From Prevotellaceae bacterium UBA1391 (GTDB lineage Bacteria > Bacteroidota > Bacteroidia > Bacteroidales > Bacteroidaceae): 64,000 nt of DNA. The DNA lies in the NCBI GenBank assembly GCA_002305265.1, contig DBQP01000018.1:33575-97574 (forward strand), written 5' to 3'. The notes beneath the pieces were generated by a model. That model was not told the DNA's origin, did not search any database, and saw only the letters and a program-made list of their open reading frames with translations. Shown piece after piece: positions 34,068-44,727 of the stretch; within the stretch, counting starts at the first letter, position 1; every line of letters begins with the position of its first letter. Position numbers and translations under genes: made by a program.

Positions 34068-37000
34068 TTGAAATCGCGATACAAACTGTTCTATGCGCTG
34101 CTGCTGTGCAGCTTGAGCGCCATTGCCGCCATCGGCAATGGCTTGTTGCGCGTTGTCTGGCCCGAAGGGCCGAAGGCGGCGGCAGAGATGGCGATGGACA
34201 TGGCTGAGGCGGGCCTGAAGGCGCTGCGGACGTGGGAGGCGCCCGAAGGCGAGGGACTGCCTGTCGACACGCTGCCGCAGCGACGGGTGCGCAAGACGGA
34301 CTACACGACCGACGAGCGCCCGCAGACGTATGCCTTCGACCTGGCCGACCCGGAAAACCTGAAGCCCGAGACGGGAGAATATGACGAGAAGAGCGGCTAC
34401 TACAAGGTGGGCTCGAAGCTCGGCGACTCGTTTCTCTCCGCCCCGTTCCTGATGACGCCGGAGGAGTATCTGGAGTGGACGCGGCAGCAGCAGATCAACC
34501 GCTACTTCAGGGAGCGGAACGACTCGCTCTTCGTGCGCAAGGGCAAGGAGAAGTTCGACTTCACCGACATGAAGTTCGACCTCGGGCCGGCCGAGAAAAT
34601 CTTCGGCCCAGGCGGCGTGCGCATCAAGACGCAGGGCTCGGCGGAACTGAAGTTCGGCTACAACTACAAGTTCACGGACGACCCGTCGCTTTCGGAGCGC
34701 AACCGAAAGCAGACGTCGATGGAATTTGACGAAAAAATCAACTTGTCGGTCAATGCCAAGGTGGGCGACAAGATGGACTTCAACATCAACTACAACACAG
34801 ACGCGACGTTCGACTTCGACTCGAAGAACCTCAAGCTGCAGTATGAGGGCAAGGAGGACGAGATAGTGAAGCTGATCGAGGCCGGCAACATCTCGTTCCC
34901 CTCCAACAACTCGCTCGTGACGGGCGCATCGTCGCTTTTCGGCATCCGCACCGACCTGCAGTTTGGGCGGCTGAACCTGCAGACGGTGGTGAGCCAGAAG
35001 AAGAGCAAGTCGCAGAGCGTCAGCTCGCAAGGCGGCGCACAGATGACGTCGTTCGACTTCCAGGCCAGCGACTACGACGAGAACCGCCACTTCTTCATGG
35101 GCCACTACTTCCGCGACTCCTACGACAATGCCTGCGCCACGCTGCCTACGGTGACGAGCGGCGTGACGATTACCCGTGTGGAGGTGTGGGTGACGAACAC
35201 GACGGGCGTGACGGAAAACACGCGCGACATCATCGGACTCATGGACCTGGGCGAGGCCACGCGCATCAGCAACAGCCAATGGGGAAGAACCGGCTCGCAG
35301 AATCCGGCGAACGCGTCGAACAGCATCTACAACGTGCTGACGACGCAGTATGCGGAGGCACGCAGCATCGACCAGACGTCGACGGTGCTCGACGCCATCA
35401 TGACGGGCGGCGTGGACTACGAGAAGGTGGAGAACGCGCGGCTGCTGTCGTCGTCGGAATATCGCCTGAGTCCGCATCTGGGCTACATCTCGCTGAAGTC
35501 GACGCTGCAGAGCAACCAGGTGCTGGCGGTGGCATACGAATACACCTATGGCGGGCAGACGTTCCAAGTGGGCGAGTTCTCCGCCGACATCAACGACCCG
35601 AACAAGGCCCTCTTCGTGAAGTTGCTGAAAAACTCGAGCAACTCGCCACGCATGGGCAACTGGGACCTGATGATGAAGAACGTGTATGCGCTCGGTGCGC
35701 AGTCGCTGCAAAAGGAGAAGTTCAAGATGGACGTGAAGTATCTGAGCGACACCACCGGCGTGAAGCTCAGCTACATTCCGGAAGGCGTGTGGAAGCAGAC
35801 GACGCTGCTCAAGATGCTGAACCTCGACCGTCTGGACGACAACGAGAAGACCAATCCGAACGGACGGTATGACTACATCGACGGCTACACGGTGGACGCG
35901 ACGACCGGGCGCCTCATCTTCCCGGTGGTGGAACCGTTCGGCGACTGGCTGCGCAAGAAGATCGGCAACGACGCCGTGGCCGACAAATATTGCTACGACG
36001 CACTCTACGACTCGACGAAGGTGATTGCCCGTCAGATGTCGGAGCGGGACAAGTTCTCGCTGGTCGGCGAATACAAAGGCTCGTCGGGCAGCGAAATCGA
36101 CCTCGGCTCGATGAACATCCCGCAGGGCTCCGTGGTGGTGACAGCGGGCGGCGTGACGCTGACGGAGGGCTCGGACTACTCGGTGGACTACACGTCGGGC
36201 GTGGTGACGATTCTGAACCAGAGCATCCTCGACGCCGGCACCCGGGTGAACGTGAGCCTCGAAAGCCAGTCGCAATATTCCCAGATGCGCAAGACGATGA
36301 TGGGTCTGAACTGGACGTACGACTACTCGAAGGACTTCTCCTTCGGCGGAACCTTCATGCGACTGACGGAGAAGCCCATCACCAACAAGGTGGCCATGGG
36401 CGACGAACCGCTGAACAACACCATCTGGGGACTCAACCTCAACTGGAAGAAGCAGTCGCAATGGCTGACCAACCTCGTCGACAAGTTGCCGTTCGTCAAC
36501 GCCACGGCCCCGTCGAACATCACGCTCTCGGCAGAGTTCGCGCAGCTCATCGCGGGAGAGGCCACCGGCGTGCAGGGAAATGCCTCGTATCTCGACGACT
36601 TCGAGTCGACGAAGATGGGCATCGACGTCAGCCAACCCACCCAGTGGATGCTGAGCTCCACACCTTCCAACCTGACCTACGGCAACCTCTCCAACGACAT
36701 CCGCTACGGACAGAACCGCGCCCTGCTGGCCTGGTATACCATCGACCCGCTCTTCACCCGACGCTCCTCCTCGCTGACACCGGGCCACATCAAGGGCGAC
36801 CTCGACCAGCTGTCGAACCACTATGTGCGCGAGGTGTTCGTGCGCGAGGTGTACCCCAACAAAGACACGAACCAAGGGGAGAGCAACACGCTGAGCGTGC
36901 TCAACCTCGCCTATTATCCCTCGGAGCGCGGCCCGTACAACCTCGACACGGATCTCGACCGCAACGGACGGCTGAACAACCCGTCGCAGCGATGGGGCGG

Positions 37001-40000
37001 CATGATGCGCAAGTTGGACACCAGCAACTTCGAGACGTCGAACGTGCAGTACATCGAGTTCTGGATGCTCGACCCATTCATCTACACCAAGAACGACCCG
37101 CGCTATGGCGGCGACTTCTACCTCAACCTCGGCGACGTGAGCGAAGACGTGCTGAAAGACGGCAAGAAATACTACGAAAGCGGCATGCCCGTTCCGGAAG
37201 GTTCGACCAACTATACGGAGACGGTGTGGGGACGTGTGCCCAACGACAAGAGCGTGGTCTACGCCTTCTCCACGGAAAGCAACGCACGCCAGCGCCAGGA
37301 CATCGGTCTCGACGGCCTCAGCGACGACGACGAGCGTAGCTATGAGACCTATTCGAACTATCTGAACGCCATCCGCTCGAAGGTGAGCGCCGAGGCCTAC
37401 GACTCCATCTACCGCGACCCCGCCGGCGACGACTACCACTACTTCCGTGGCTCCGACTTCGACGCTGCCCAGACATCCATTCTCGACCGCTACAAGCACA
37501 TCAACGGTGTGGAAGGAAACTCCCCCAACAGCGCAGACTCGGGCGAGAACTACTCCACCGCCTACAAGACGACGCCGGACGCGGAAGACATCAACCAGGA
37601 CTACACGATGAACGAGTATGAGAATTTCTTCCAATACCGCATATCGCTCCGTCCTGAAGACATGCGCGTGGGCCAGAACTACATCGTCGACTCACGCGTC
37701 GTGAAGCCCTCGTTGCGCAACGGCAGCAAGGACGAGGAAGTGACATGGTATCAGTTCCGGATTCCCGTGGACGACTATGAGAAAGTGGTCGGACAAATCA
37801 GCGACTTCTCCTCCATTCGCTTCATGCGCATGTATCTCACAGGATTCGAAGAGCCCATCGTGCTGCGCTTCGCCTCGCTTGACCTCATCCGCGGCGAATG
37901 GCGCACCTATCAGCAGCCGCTCTTTACCGGCAACAAGCCCAGCGTATCGGGTACGCTCCGCACAGCTGCCGTAAACATCGAGGAGAACAACGACAAGAGT
38001 CCGGTGAACTACGTGCTGCCGCCCGGCATCAGCCGCGTGAGCGACCCGTCGCAGCCACAGCTCACGCAGGAAAACGAGCAGGCGCTCTCCCTCATCGTCG
38101 AGAACCTCTCGACGGGAGACGCACGCGCCGTCTACAAGACGACGAACGTCGACCTTCGCAAATACAAGCAGCTGCAGATGTTCGTCCATGCCAATGCCCT
38201 CGAAGGCGACACGCAGCTGCAGGACAACCAAATGAGCGTGTTCCTCCGCCTGGGCTCCGACAGCAAGAGCAACTACTACGAGTATGAGATTCCGCTCTCG
38301 CTGACGGCACCCAACAACAAGTACAGCCAATACTCGCTGGCAGACTGCAAGCTCGTCTGGCCCGAGGAGAACATGTTGGACATCAACTTCACGACCCTCA
38401 CCAACGTCAAGCACGAGCGCAACAAAGCACGTGCGCAGGGACAGGCTTCCTTCACCAGCATCTACAGCCAGTACGACCCCAATCATCCGAACAACAAGAT
38501 CAGCGTAATGGGCAATCCCTCGCTCGGCGAAGTGAAGACCATGATGATTGGCGTGCGCAACAACGGCCGCCAGACCAACTCCGTGGAGGTGTGGGTGAAC
38601 GAGCTCCGCATGAAAGGATACAACAACGACGGCGGTTGGGCAGCACAGGGAAACCTCAACGTTCAGCTCTCCGACCTCGGAAACGTCAACTTCACAGGCC
38701 ACGCCGAGACCGCCGGCTTCGGTGGCCTCGAGGAAGGCGTGAGCCAGCGCAACGACGAAGACCTCTACGAATGGAGCTTTACGACGAACATGGAACTCGG
38801 CAAGTTCTTCCCCGAGAAATGGAAGATGCAACTGCCGTTCTACTACAGCTACAGCTGGCAGAAAATATCGCCGAAGTACAACCCGTTCGACACCGACATG
38901 CTGCTGAAGGATGCGCTCAACGAACTGCAAGGATCGGAGCGCGACTCACTCTCCAGCATGACGCAGACCGTCTCCACCGCGCGCAACTTCTCGCTCTCCA
39001 ACTGGAAGTCGAACTACGCCTCGCGCATCCCCATGCCTTACGATCCGGCCAACTTCTCCTTCTCCTATTCGCACAGCAAGAACTACAAGGAGGGCGAGAC
39101 CATCGTCTATGAGAACGAGGAAACGTGGCGCGGCAACCTGTCCTACAACTACTCGCCGAAGTACAAGACGTGGGAACCCTTCAAACAACTGAAGGGAAAG
39201 TCGAAGTGGCTCGACCTGATCAAGGCGCAGAACCTCAACTATCTGCCGCAATCCATCTCGTTCAATACAGACATTCTCCGCAACTACTACGAGCTGCAGG
39301 AGCGCGACCTCGACGCCGGCACACAACTTCCCGTCACCTTCTCCGAGCAATTTCTCTGGAATCGCGAGCTTTCCGTTCGCTGGGACATCTTCCGATCGCT
39401 GAAGCTTTCGTGGACATCCGCCACGCATGCCGAGATTGAGGAGCCCTACACCGTGGTCAACAAAGACCTCTACCCCGACGAATACGAAGCCTGGAAAGAC
39501 TCCGTCCATCGCAGCATCATGAGCTTTGGACGCCCCCTCACCTATGCCGGCACCTTCAACGGCTCCTACACCGTGCCCCTCAGCAAGATTCCAGTGCTCA
39601 GCTGGATGACGCTCGACGGCTCCTACTCATCCTCCTACAACTGGACGCGCGGCACAGAACTGGAGGACGGTACCTCGCTCGGCCACACCGCCACCTCGCA
39701 GCGCACGTACAACATCAACTCGAAACTCAACTTCGTCAATCTCTACAAGAAGTCGAAATTCCTCGACGGCGTCGAGCAGCGATTCTCCGGCAGCCGCACG
39801 ACCACCGCGAATCGCCAGGGCACAAATGCCATTGCAGCGCGCAACCAGCAGAATCAAGGCGCCGCCGCAAAAGCAGGCGAAGCCGCCGACACCGCTGCCA
39901 AGAACGCAAAATCGTTCACCAAGGAACTCACGCTCAACGACTCCACCTACACCGAGCTCAAGCACGGGCAGAACTCCAAGCGCCTCATCGTGCGCGGCAC

Positions 40001-41639
40001 CGTCAGAGGACGCACCTATCCGCTCAAGTACAAGCGCGTCGACGAGAACACCATCCGCATCCTCAACCACGACACGGCGAACGTCAAAATCACCGTGCAG
40101 GCCAAGCCCCGACTCGAAGACGCCTCCTGGTACAAGACCGCTCAGACCCTGGCGCGCGCCCTGATGCTCATCCGCGACGCCTCCTTCTCCTACCGCAATA
40201 CCTACGTGCTCACGCTGCCCGGATTCCGCACCGAAATCGGCGACGCATTCGGACAGAAGAACGTCGGCGGTATGCTCTCGCCGGGCCTCGACTTTGCCTT
40301 CGGCGCCATCAACGACGGCTACATCAACCGCGCCGCCAGAAACGGCTGGCTCATCCAAAACGACTCCTCCATCACGACGCCCGCCACCAGCAGCGCCATG
40401 GAGGACCTCCAGCTGCGTGTCACGCTGGAGCCCATCCGCGACCTCAAAATCGACCTTAACGCCTCGCGCACTGTGAACAAAGCCCGCTCCATCCAGTTCA
40501 TGTATGACGGCATGCCCACGACGCTCAGTGGCTCGTTCAACATGACCACCATCTCCATCAAGTCGGCCTTTGCCTCCTCCGGCAGCATCAACAACGGCTA
40601 CCACTCCAAATACTTCAGCAAGTTCATCGCCAACATCCCCCTCGTGCAGCAGCGCATCGAGCAGAAATATGCAGGCGCTGTCTACCCGGCTGGAAGTACG
40701 CTCGCCGGACAGACCTACGACGCGGCCAACGGCAGCGTCAATGCCTACAGTGGCGATGTGCTCATCCCGGCCTTCCTCGCCACCTACACCGGCGGCAATG
40801 CCCTCAACCATCCGCTCGACATATTCCCTGCGCTCTCCCGCCTGCTGCCCAACTGGAAAATCACCTACTCCGGACTCTCCCGCCTCGCGTGGTTCTCCCA
40901 GCACTTCAAGAGCTTCAACATCAACCACGCCTACAAGTCCGTCTATGCCGTTGGCTCCTACAACTCCTATGCCACCTTCCAGGAATTCATGGGCGACCGC
41001 GGCTTCATCACCGACGTCACGAGCGGCAACCCCATCCCCTCCAGCCTCTACAATGTCTCCACCGTCAGCATCAACGAGCAGTTCGCGCCGCTCCTTGGCG
41101 TCGACATGACCTTCAACAGCGGCCTGACCACCAAGTTTGAGTATCGCAAGACGCGTGTGCTCAACCTCTCCATGACCTCCATCGCCCTCACCGAGAACTT
41201 CTCCAACGACATCGTCATCGGCTTTGGATTCAAGTTCAAGGACCTCAACCTCTTCGGCGCGAAGAATATTCAGGATCCCGCCCGCAACAGACGCCGCTCG
41301 AGAAACAGAAATGCCGCGGCCAACGACCGCAATGCCAACTCGGCCACACCCGCTGCCAGCTCGGCCCGCACCATCTCGCACGACCTCAACCTGCGCGCCG
41401 ACTTCTCCTACCGCATGCAGAACGCGCTCAACCGCAACATACAGACGCTGGCCACCACCGCCACCAACGGCACGACCAGCTACAAACTGGCCGTCTCCGC
41501 CGACTACACGTTCTCGCGTTTGCTCACCATCAGCGGCTACCTCGACTGGAACCGCAACGTTCCGCTCGTTTCCACATCCTCCTACCCCACCACCACTGCC
41601 GACTTTGGCATCTCGATGAGATTCTCGCTCACCCGCTGA
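34068..41639 (+). CDS. sprA: Type IX secretion outer-membrane translocon SprA (Sov)
   Basis: SprA forms the large outer-membrane channel through which T9SS cargo leaves the periplasm. The 2523-residue product has the expected extreme length (about 2400-2500 in the family). A short N-terminal hydrophobic leader (about 5-28) precedes an acidic, charged region. A very long region rich in Asn, Tyr, Thr and Asp with alternating polar/hydrophobic strands is consistent with a 36-stranded barrel. Family-typical motifs include FGIRTDLQFGRLNLQTVVSQKKSKS, GNASYLDDFESTKMGID and a final SxDYTFSRLLTISGYLD. The start codon is TTG at 34068; no ATG fits the short distance from the -7 box. A Gln/Ala-rich patch lies near residues 1915-1950. 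Confidence 0.95.
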   Translation: MKSRYKLFYALLLCSLSAIAAIGNGLLRVVWPEGPKAAAEMAMDMAEAGLKALRTWEAPEGEGLPVDTLPQRRVRKTDYTTDERPQTYAFDLADPENLKPETGEYDEKSGYYKVGSKLGDSFLSAPFLMTPEEYLEWTRQQQINRYFRERNDSLFVRKGKEKFDFTDMKFDLGPAEKIFGPGGVRIKTQGSAELKFGYNYKFTDDPSLSERNRKQTSMEFDEKINLSVNAKVGDKMDFNINYNTDATFDFDSKNLKLQYEGKEDEIVKLIEAGNISFPSNNSLVTGASSLFGIRTDLQFGRLNLQTVVSQKKSKSQSVSSQGGAQMTSFDFQASDYDENRHFFMGHYFRDSYDNACATLPTVTSGVTITRVEVWVTNTTGVTENTRDIIGLMDLGEATRISNSQWGRTGSQNPANASNSIYNVLTTQYAEARSIDQTSTVLDAIMTGGVDYEKVENARLLSSSEYRLSPHLGYISLKSTLQSNQVLAVAYEYTYGGQTFQVGEFSADINDPNKALFVKLLKNSSNSPRMGNWDLMMKNVYALGAQSLQKEKFKMDVKYLSDTTGVKLSYIPEGVWKQTTLLKMLNLDRLDDNEKTNPNGRYDYIDGYTVDATTGRLIFPVVEPFGDWLRKKIGNDAVADKYCYDALYDSTKVIARQMSERDKFSLVGEYKGSSGSEIDLGSMNIPQGSVVVTAGGVTLTEGSDYSVDYTSGVVTILNQSILDAGTRVNVSLESQSQYSQMRKTMMGLNWTYDYSKDFSFGGTFMRLTEKPITNKVAMGDEPLNNTIWGLNLNWKKQSQWLTNLVDKLPFVNATAPSNITLSAEFAQLIAGEATGVQGNASYLDDFESTKMGIDVSQPTQWMLSSTPSNLTYGNLSNDIRYGQNRALLAWYTIDPLFTRRSSSLTPGHIKGDLDQLSNHYVREVFVREVYPNKDTNQGESNTLSVLNLAYYPSERGPYNLDTDLDRNGRLNNPSQRWGGMMRKLDTSNFETSNVQYIEFWMLDPFIYTKNDPRYGGDFYLNLGDVSEDVLKDGKKYYESGMPVPEGSTNYTETVWGRVPNDKSVVYAFSTESNARQRQDIGLDGLSDDDERSYETYSNYLNAIRSKVSAEAYDSIYRDPAGDDYHYFRGSDFDAAQTSILDRYKHINGVEGNSPNSADSGENYSTAYKTTPDAEDINQDYTMNEYENFFQYRISLRPEDMRVGQNYIVDSRVVKPSLRNGSKDEEVTWYQFRIPVDDYEKVVGQISDFSSIRFMRMYLTGFEEPIVLRFASLDLIRGEWRTYQQPLFTGNKPSVSGTLRTAAVNIEENNDKSPVNYVLPPGISRVSDPSQPQLTQENEQALSLIVENLSTGDARAVYKTTNVDLRKYKQLQMFVHANALEGDTQLQDNQMSVFLRLGSDSKSNYYEYEIPLSLTAPNNKYSQYSLADCKLVWPEENMLDINFTTLTNVKHERNKARAQGQASFTSIYSQYDPNHPNNKISVMGNPSLGEVKTMMIGVRNNGRQTNSVEVWVNELRMKGYNNDGGWAAQGNLNVQLSDLGNVNFTGHAETAGFGGLEEGVSQRNDEDLYEWSFTTNMELGKFFPEKWKMQLPFYYSYSWQKISPKYNPFDTDMLLKDALNELQGSERDSLSSMTQTVSTARNFSLSNWKSNYASRIPMPYDPANFSFSYSHSKNYKEGETIVYENEETWRGNLSYNYSPKYKTWEPFKQLKGKSKWLDLIKAQNLNYLPQSISFNTDILRNYYELQERDLDAGTQLPVTFSEQFLWNRELSVRWDIFRSLKLSWTSATHAEIEEPYTVVNKDLYPDEYEAWKDSVHRSIMSFGRPLTYAGTFNGSYTVPLSKIPVLSWMTLDGSYSSSYNWTRGTELEDGTSLGHTATSQRTYNINSKLNFVNLYKKSKFLDGVEQRFSGSRTTTANRQGTNAIAARNQQNQGAAAKAGEAADTAAKNAKSFTKELTLNDSTYTELKHGQNSKRLIVRGTVRGRTYPLKYKRVDENTIRILNHDTANVKITVQAKPRLEDASWYKTAQTLARALMLIRDASFSYRNTYVLTLPGFRTEIGDAFGQKNVGGMLSPGLDFAFGAINDGYINRAARNGWLIQNDSSITTPATSSAMEDLQLRVTLEPIRDLKIDLNASRTVNKARSIQFMYDGMPTTLSGSFNMTTISIKSAFASSGSINNGYHSKYFSKFIANIPLVQQRIEQKYAGAVYPAGSTLAGQTYDAANGSVNAYSGDVLIPAFLATYTGGNALNHPLDIFPALSRLLPNWKITYSGLSRLAWFSQHFKSFNINHAYKSVYAVGSYNSYATFQEFMGDRGFITDVTSGNPIPSSLYNVSTVSINEQFAPLLGVDMTFNSGLTTKFEYRKTRVLNLSMTSIALTENFSNDIVIGFGFKFKDLNLFGAKNIQDPARNRRRSRNRNAAANDRNANSATPAASSARTISHDLNLRADFSYRMQNALNRNIQTLATTATNGTTSYKLAVSADYTFSRLLTISGYLDWNRNVPLVSTSSYPTTTADFGISMRFSLTR

Positions 41640-41693
41640 ACTCATCCAATCCCCACCCTTTCTCTGTCCTCAGAACATCCCCATCCACTCATC

Positions 41694-42623
41694 ATGCGTC
41701 CCATCGTCTACGCTCTCCTCGCCGTGCTCAGCTGGAGCACCGTGGCCACAGCCTTTAAAATCACCCTCCAGCATCTCACCCACTTCGAGATGCTCCTCGT
41801 CGCCAGCCTCACCTCGCTGCTCATCTTCGCAGCCTTCCTCACGATCCAGCGGAAATGGCGCACCGCCGCTGTACAGCTGCGTGCGAATCTGCGCACCTTC
41901 GCCCTCCTCGGCCTGCTCAATCCCGTGGCCTACTACCTCTTGCTCTTCAAGTCCTACGACCTCCTCCCCGCTCACGTCGCGCAGCCCGTCAACTATCTCT
42001 GGCCCATCGCGCTTCTCATCCTCCTTGCCGTCTTCACCCGTCAGGCCATCCCTCCCCTCAAGTACATCGGCATGGCCCTCTCCCTCGGCGGACTTGCCCT
42101 CATCTCCGCCACCTCCACCAGCTCCGACGGCAAACCCCTCTCTGTGCCCGGACTCCTGCTCGGCCTCTTCTCCGCCATCCTTTGGGCCACCTACTGGATG
42201 GCCAACAACCGCTACAAGGCCCGCTTCGATGCCTTCGTCGGCTTCTTTGCCACCTTCCTCTTCGGCTCCCTCTATCTGCTGGCCGCCGCAGCCGTGCAGT
42301 ATGTCCTCAGCGGCCCGCAGTCCTTCAGTCCGCTCACCACCACCGGCCTGCTCGCCGGCGCCTATGTCGGCGCTTTCGAGATGGGCATCCCCTTCATTTT
42401 CTTCGGCCTCGCACTCCGGCTCACTTCCAATCCCGCGCTCATCAACCAGCTCTGCTATCTGGCCCCCTTCCTCTCCCTCTTCATCATTTCCTCCATCCTG
42501 CACGAGCACATCAGCCCCGCCACCTACGGCGGCCTGCTCCTCATCGTCCTCGGACTCCTCTTCAACCAATACATCGTGCGCACACCCCAGACTCGCGAAA
42601 CGCCTGCCCCTCAGGCCCCGTAA
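41694..42623 (+). CDS. EamA/DMT-family permease
   Basis: The 309-residue protein has ten predicted membrane helices arranged as two EamA repeats, beginning MRPIVYALLAVLSWSTVATAFKITL. The first repeat ends near YIGMALSLGGLALISATS (about 123-140). The second contains EMGIPFIFFGLALRLTSNPALINQLCYLAPFLSLFII, a typical second-repeat segment. The substrate is unknown. It follows sprA by 54 bases on the same strand and ends at a terminator shared with speA. It is a separate gene from the permease at 1038 and not obviously its recent duplicate. Confidence 0.87.
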   Translation: MRPIVYALLAVLSWSTVATAFKITLQHLTHFEMLLVASLTSLLIFAAFLTIQRKWRTAAVQLRANLRTFALLGLLNPVAYYLLLFKSYDLLPAHVAQPVNYLWPIALLILLAVFTRQAIPPLKYIGMALSLGGLALISATSTSSDGKPLSVPGLLLGLFSAILWATYWMANNRYKARFDAFVGFFATFLFGSLYLLAAAAVQYVLSGPQSFSPLTTTGLLAGAYVGAFEMGIPFIFFGLALRLTSNPALINQLCYLAPFLSLFIISSILHEHISPATYGGLLLIVLGLLFNQYIVRTPQTRETPAPQAP

Positions 42624-42701
42624 CCCGAGCGGCCCGCACCGCAGCGCGCATCCCTTGCCGTCGCAGCGCCGCAGCACCCCACCGAAGCCGCACCATTATA
42701 T

Positions 42702-42770
42702 AAAGGAATCGGAACACAAAAAAGGAATCGGAACGCCGAAAAACCCAGTTTTCAGCGTTCCGATTCCTTT
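42702..42770. terminator. Bidirectional terminator between the permease gene and speA
   Basis: A perfect 16-bp stem AAAGGAATCGGAACGC with its complement (42721-42736 and 42755-42770) lies between convergent genes. The left arm is duplicated 19 bases upstream (AAAGGAATCGGAAC at 42702), so an alternative hairpin can form. Confidence 0.82.
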
Positions 42771-42787
42771 CGTTTGCAGGCAGTCTC

Positions 42788-44680
42788 CTATTCCAGATAG
42801 GTGTAGCCGTAGAGTCCGGAGCGGTAGTTGTCGAGGAATTCCTTGCCTTCCTCCAGCGTAATCTTACCCTCCTTCACGGCTTTCTTCGCCCAGATCTCCA
42901 GCGAGCGCACCAGTTTCTTCGGTTCGTACTGCACGAAACCGAGCACGTCTGCCACGGTCTCGCCGTCGATGATGTGGTCGAGGTTGTATCCATGCTCGTC
43001 CACCGTCACGTGCACGGCGTTGACGTCGCCGAACAAGTTGTGCATGTCGCCGAGAATCTCCTGATAGGCACCCACGAGGAAACAGCCGATATAGTACGCC
43101 TCGCGCTCCTTCACCGGATGGAGCGGAAGAATGTGGCTCACGTTCTGGTGCGTGACGAAGTTCGTAATCTTGCCGTCGCTGTCGCAGGTGATGTCCTGCA
43201 GCGTCGCGTTGTGCGTGGGACGCTCGTCCAGCCGGTGAATCGGCATGATGGGGAAAAGCTGGTCGATGGCCCAGGAGTCGGGCAGCGAGTGGAAGAGCGA
43301 GAAGTTGCAGAAATATTTGTCGGCCAGCAACTTGTCGAGCACGCGGAACTCCTCCGGCGCATGTTTCATGGACTGTGCCAGCGTATTGATTTCCTTGGCC
43401 ACGGCCCAATACATGCGCTCGATGTCGGCGCGTGTGCGCAGGTCAAGCAATCCGTGTGCAAAGAGGTCGAGCGCCTCCTCGCGTATCTGCTGTGCGTCGT
43501 GCCAGTCCTCCAGCATCGAGCGCGTCGACAGGTTGTCCCAGATCTCGTAGAGGTCGCGCGAGAGCGTGTGTGCGTCATCCTTCACCACGAACTCCTCGTT
43601 CATGGCCGGCAGCTCCACCGTTCCGAGCACGTCGACGATCAGCACCGCATGGTGGGCGGCAATCGACCGTCCACCCTCGGTGATGAGGTTGGGCTGAGGC
43701 ACGTTCGCCGTCTTGGCAATCTCCGAGAACGTGTAGATGCAGTTGTTCACATACTCCTGGATGGAGTAGTTGACGGAGCTCTCGCTGTTGCTCGAGCGCG
43801 AGCCGTCATAGTCCACGCCCAGTCCGCCACCGCAGTCGACGAACTGCACGTCGTAGCCCATTCTCACGAGCTGCACGTAGAACTGCGAGGCCTCGCGCAG
43901 CGCGTTCTGAATGCGTCGGATTTTCGTAATCTGGCTGCCAATGTGGAAGTGGATGAGCTTGAGGCAGTCCTTCATGTCGTTCTGGCTGATGTAGTCGAGC
44001 GCCGTGAGCAGCTCGCCGCAGGAGAGGCCGAACTTCGACGCATCGCCGCCGCTCTCCTCCCACTTTCCCGAGCCACTGGCCGCCAACTTGATGCGGATGC
44101 CGATGTTGGGGCGCACGTTGAGTTTCTTCGCCACCTCGGTGATGGTCTTGAGCTCGCCCAGCTTCTCCACGACGACAAACAGGCGCTTGCCCATCTTCTG
44201 CGCCAGCAGTGCCAGCTCGATGTAGCTTTGGTCCTTGTATCCGTTGCAGACGATGATCGAGTCGCTCTCCATGTTCATGGCGAGCACCGCATGCAGCTCG
44301 GGCTTCGAACCGGCTTCCAGTCCGAGATTATATTTCTTGCCGTGGCTGATGATCTCCTCCACCACCGGGCTCAGCTGGTTCACCTTGATCGGATAGACGA
44401 TGTAGTTCTCCGCCTTGTAGTCATATTCCTCCGACGCCTGCTGGAAGCACGTGGCCATCTTCTCGATGCGCGAGTCCAAGATGTCGGGAAAGCGCACCAG
44501 CACGGGTGTCGCTACGTCGCGCAGGAGCAGGTCGTCCACGACCTCCTTCAGGTCCACCTCTACGCTGTTCTTTCGAGGCGTAGCCACGACGTGGCCTTTC
44601 TCGTTGATATGATAATAGTTGACGCCCCAGCCGCCGATGCTATAGAGCTCGCTGGAGTCCTCAATGCGCCATTTTCTCAT
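42788..44680 (-). CDS. speA: Biosynthetic arginine decarboxylase
   Basis: SpeA makes agmatine from arginine, the entry to polyamine synthesis. The 630-residue PLP enzyme has the cofactor lysine K99 in YIVYPIKVNQ. The barrel motifs IHFHIGSQI (about 244) and FVDCGGGLGVDYDGSRS (about 285-301), followed by LITEGGRSIAAHHAVLI, complete the PLP site. A C-terminal VNAVHVTVDEHGYNLDHIIDGET segment is SpeA-specific. It ends 18 bases past the terminator shared with the upstream permease. It is preceded by aroK (47-base gap) and topA on the same strand, an order conserved in Bacteroides as far as I recall. Confidence 0.95.
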   Translation of the reverse strand: MRKWRIEDSSELYSIGGWGVNYYHINEKGHVVATPRKNSVEVDLKEVVDDLLLRDVATPVLVRFPDILDSRIEKMATCFQQASEEYDYKAENYIVYPIKVNQLSPVVEEIISHGKKYNLGLEAGSKPELHAVLAMNMESDSIIVCNGYKDQSYIELALLAQKMGKRLFVVVEKLGELKTITEVAKKLNVRPNIGIRIKLAASGSGKWEESGGDASKFGLSCGELLTALDYISQNDMKDCLKLIHFHIGSQITKIRRIQNALREASQFYVQLVRMGYDVQFVDCGGGLGVDYDGSRSSNSESSVNYSIQEYVNNCIYTFSEIAKTANVPQPNLITEGGRSIAAHHAVLIVDVLGTVELPAMNEEFVVKDDAHTLSRDLYEIWDNLSTRSMLEDWHDAQQIREEALDLFAHGLLDLRTRADIERMYWAVAKEINTLAQSMKHAPEEFRVLDKLLADKYFCNFSLFHSLPDSWAIDQLFPIMPIHRLDERPTHNATLQDITCDSDGKITNFVTHQNVSHILPLHPVKEREAYYIGCFLVGAYQEILGDMHNLFGDVNAVHVTVDEHGYNLDHIIDGETVADVLGFVQYEPKKLVRSLEIWAKKAVKEGKITLEEGKEFLDNYRSGLYGYTYLE

Positions 44681-44727
44681 GGTTCAAAAAATACGGATTA
44701 TCTGATTTCTATTCGTTGATTCTACAT

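Noticed and set aside
32787..37634. 1615-residue open frame on the minus strand opposite sprA
   Set aside because: It covers the 3' part of the M16 gene's antisense frames and the well-supported sprA. The product is low-complexity (Val, Arg, His-rich) and it exists because GC-rich DNA has few stops.
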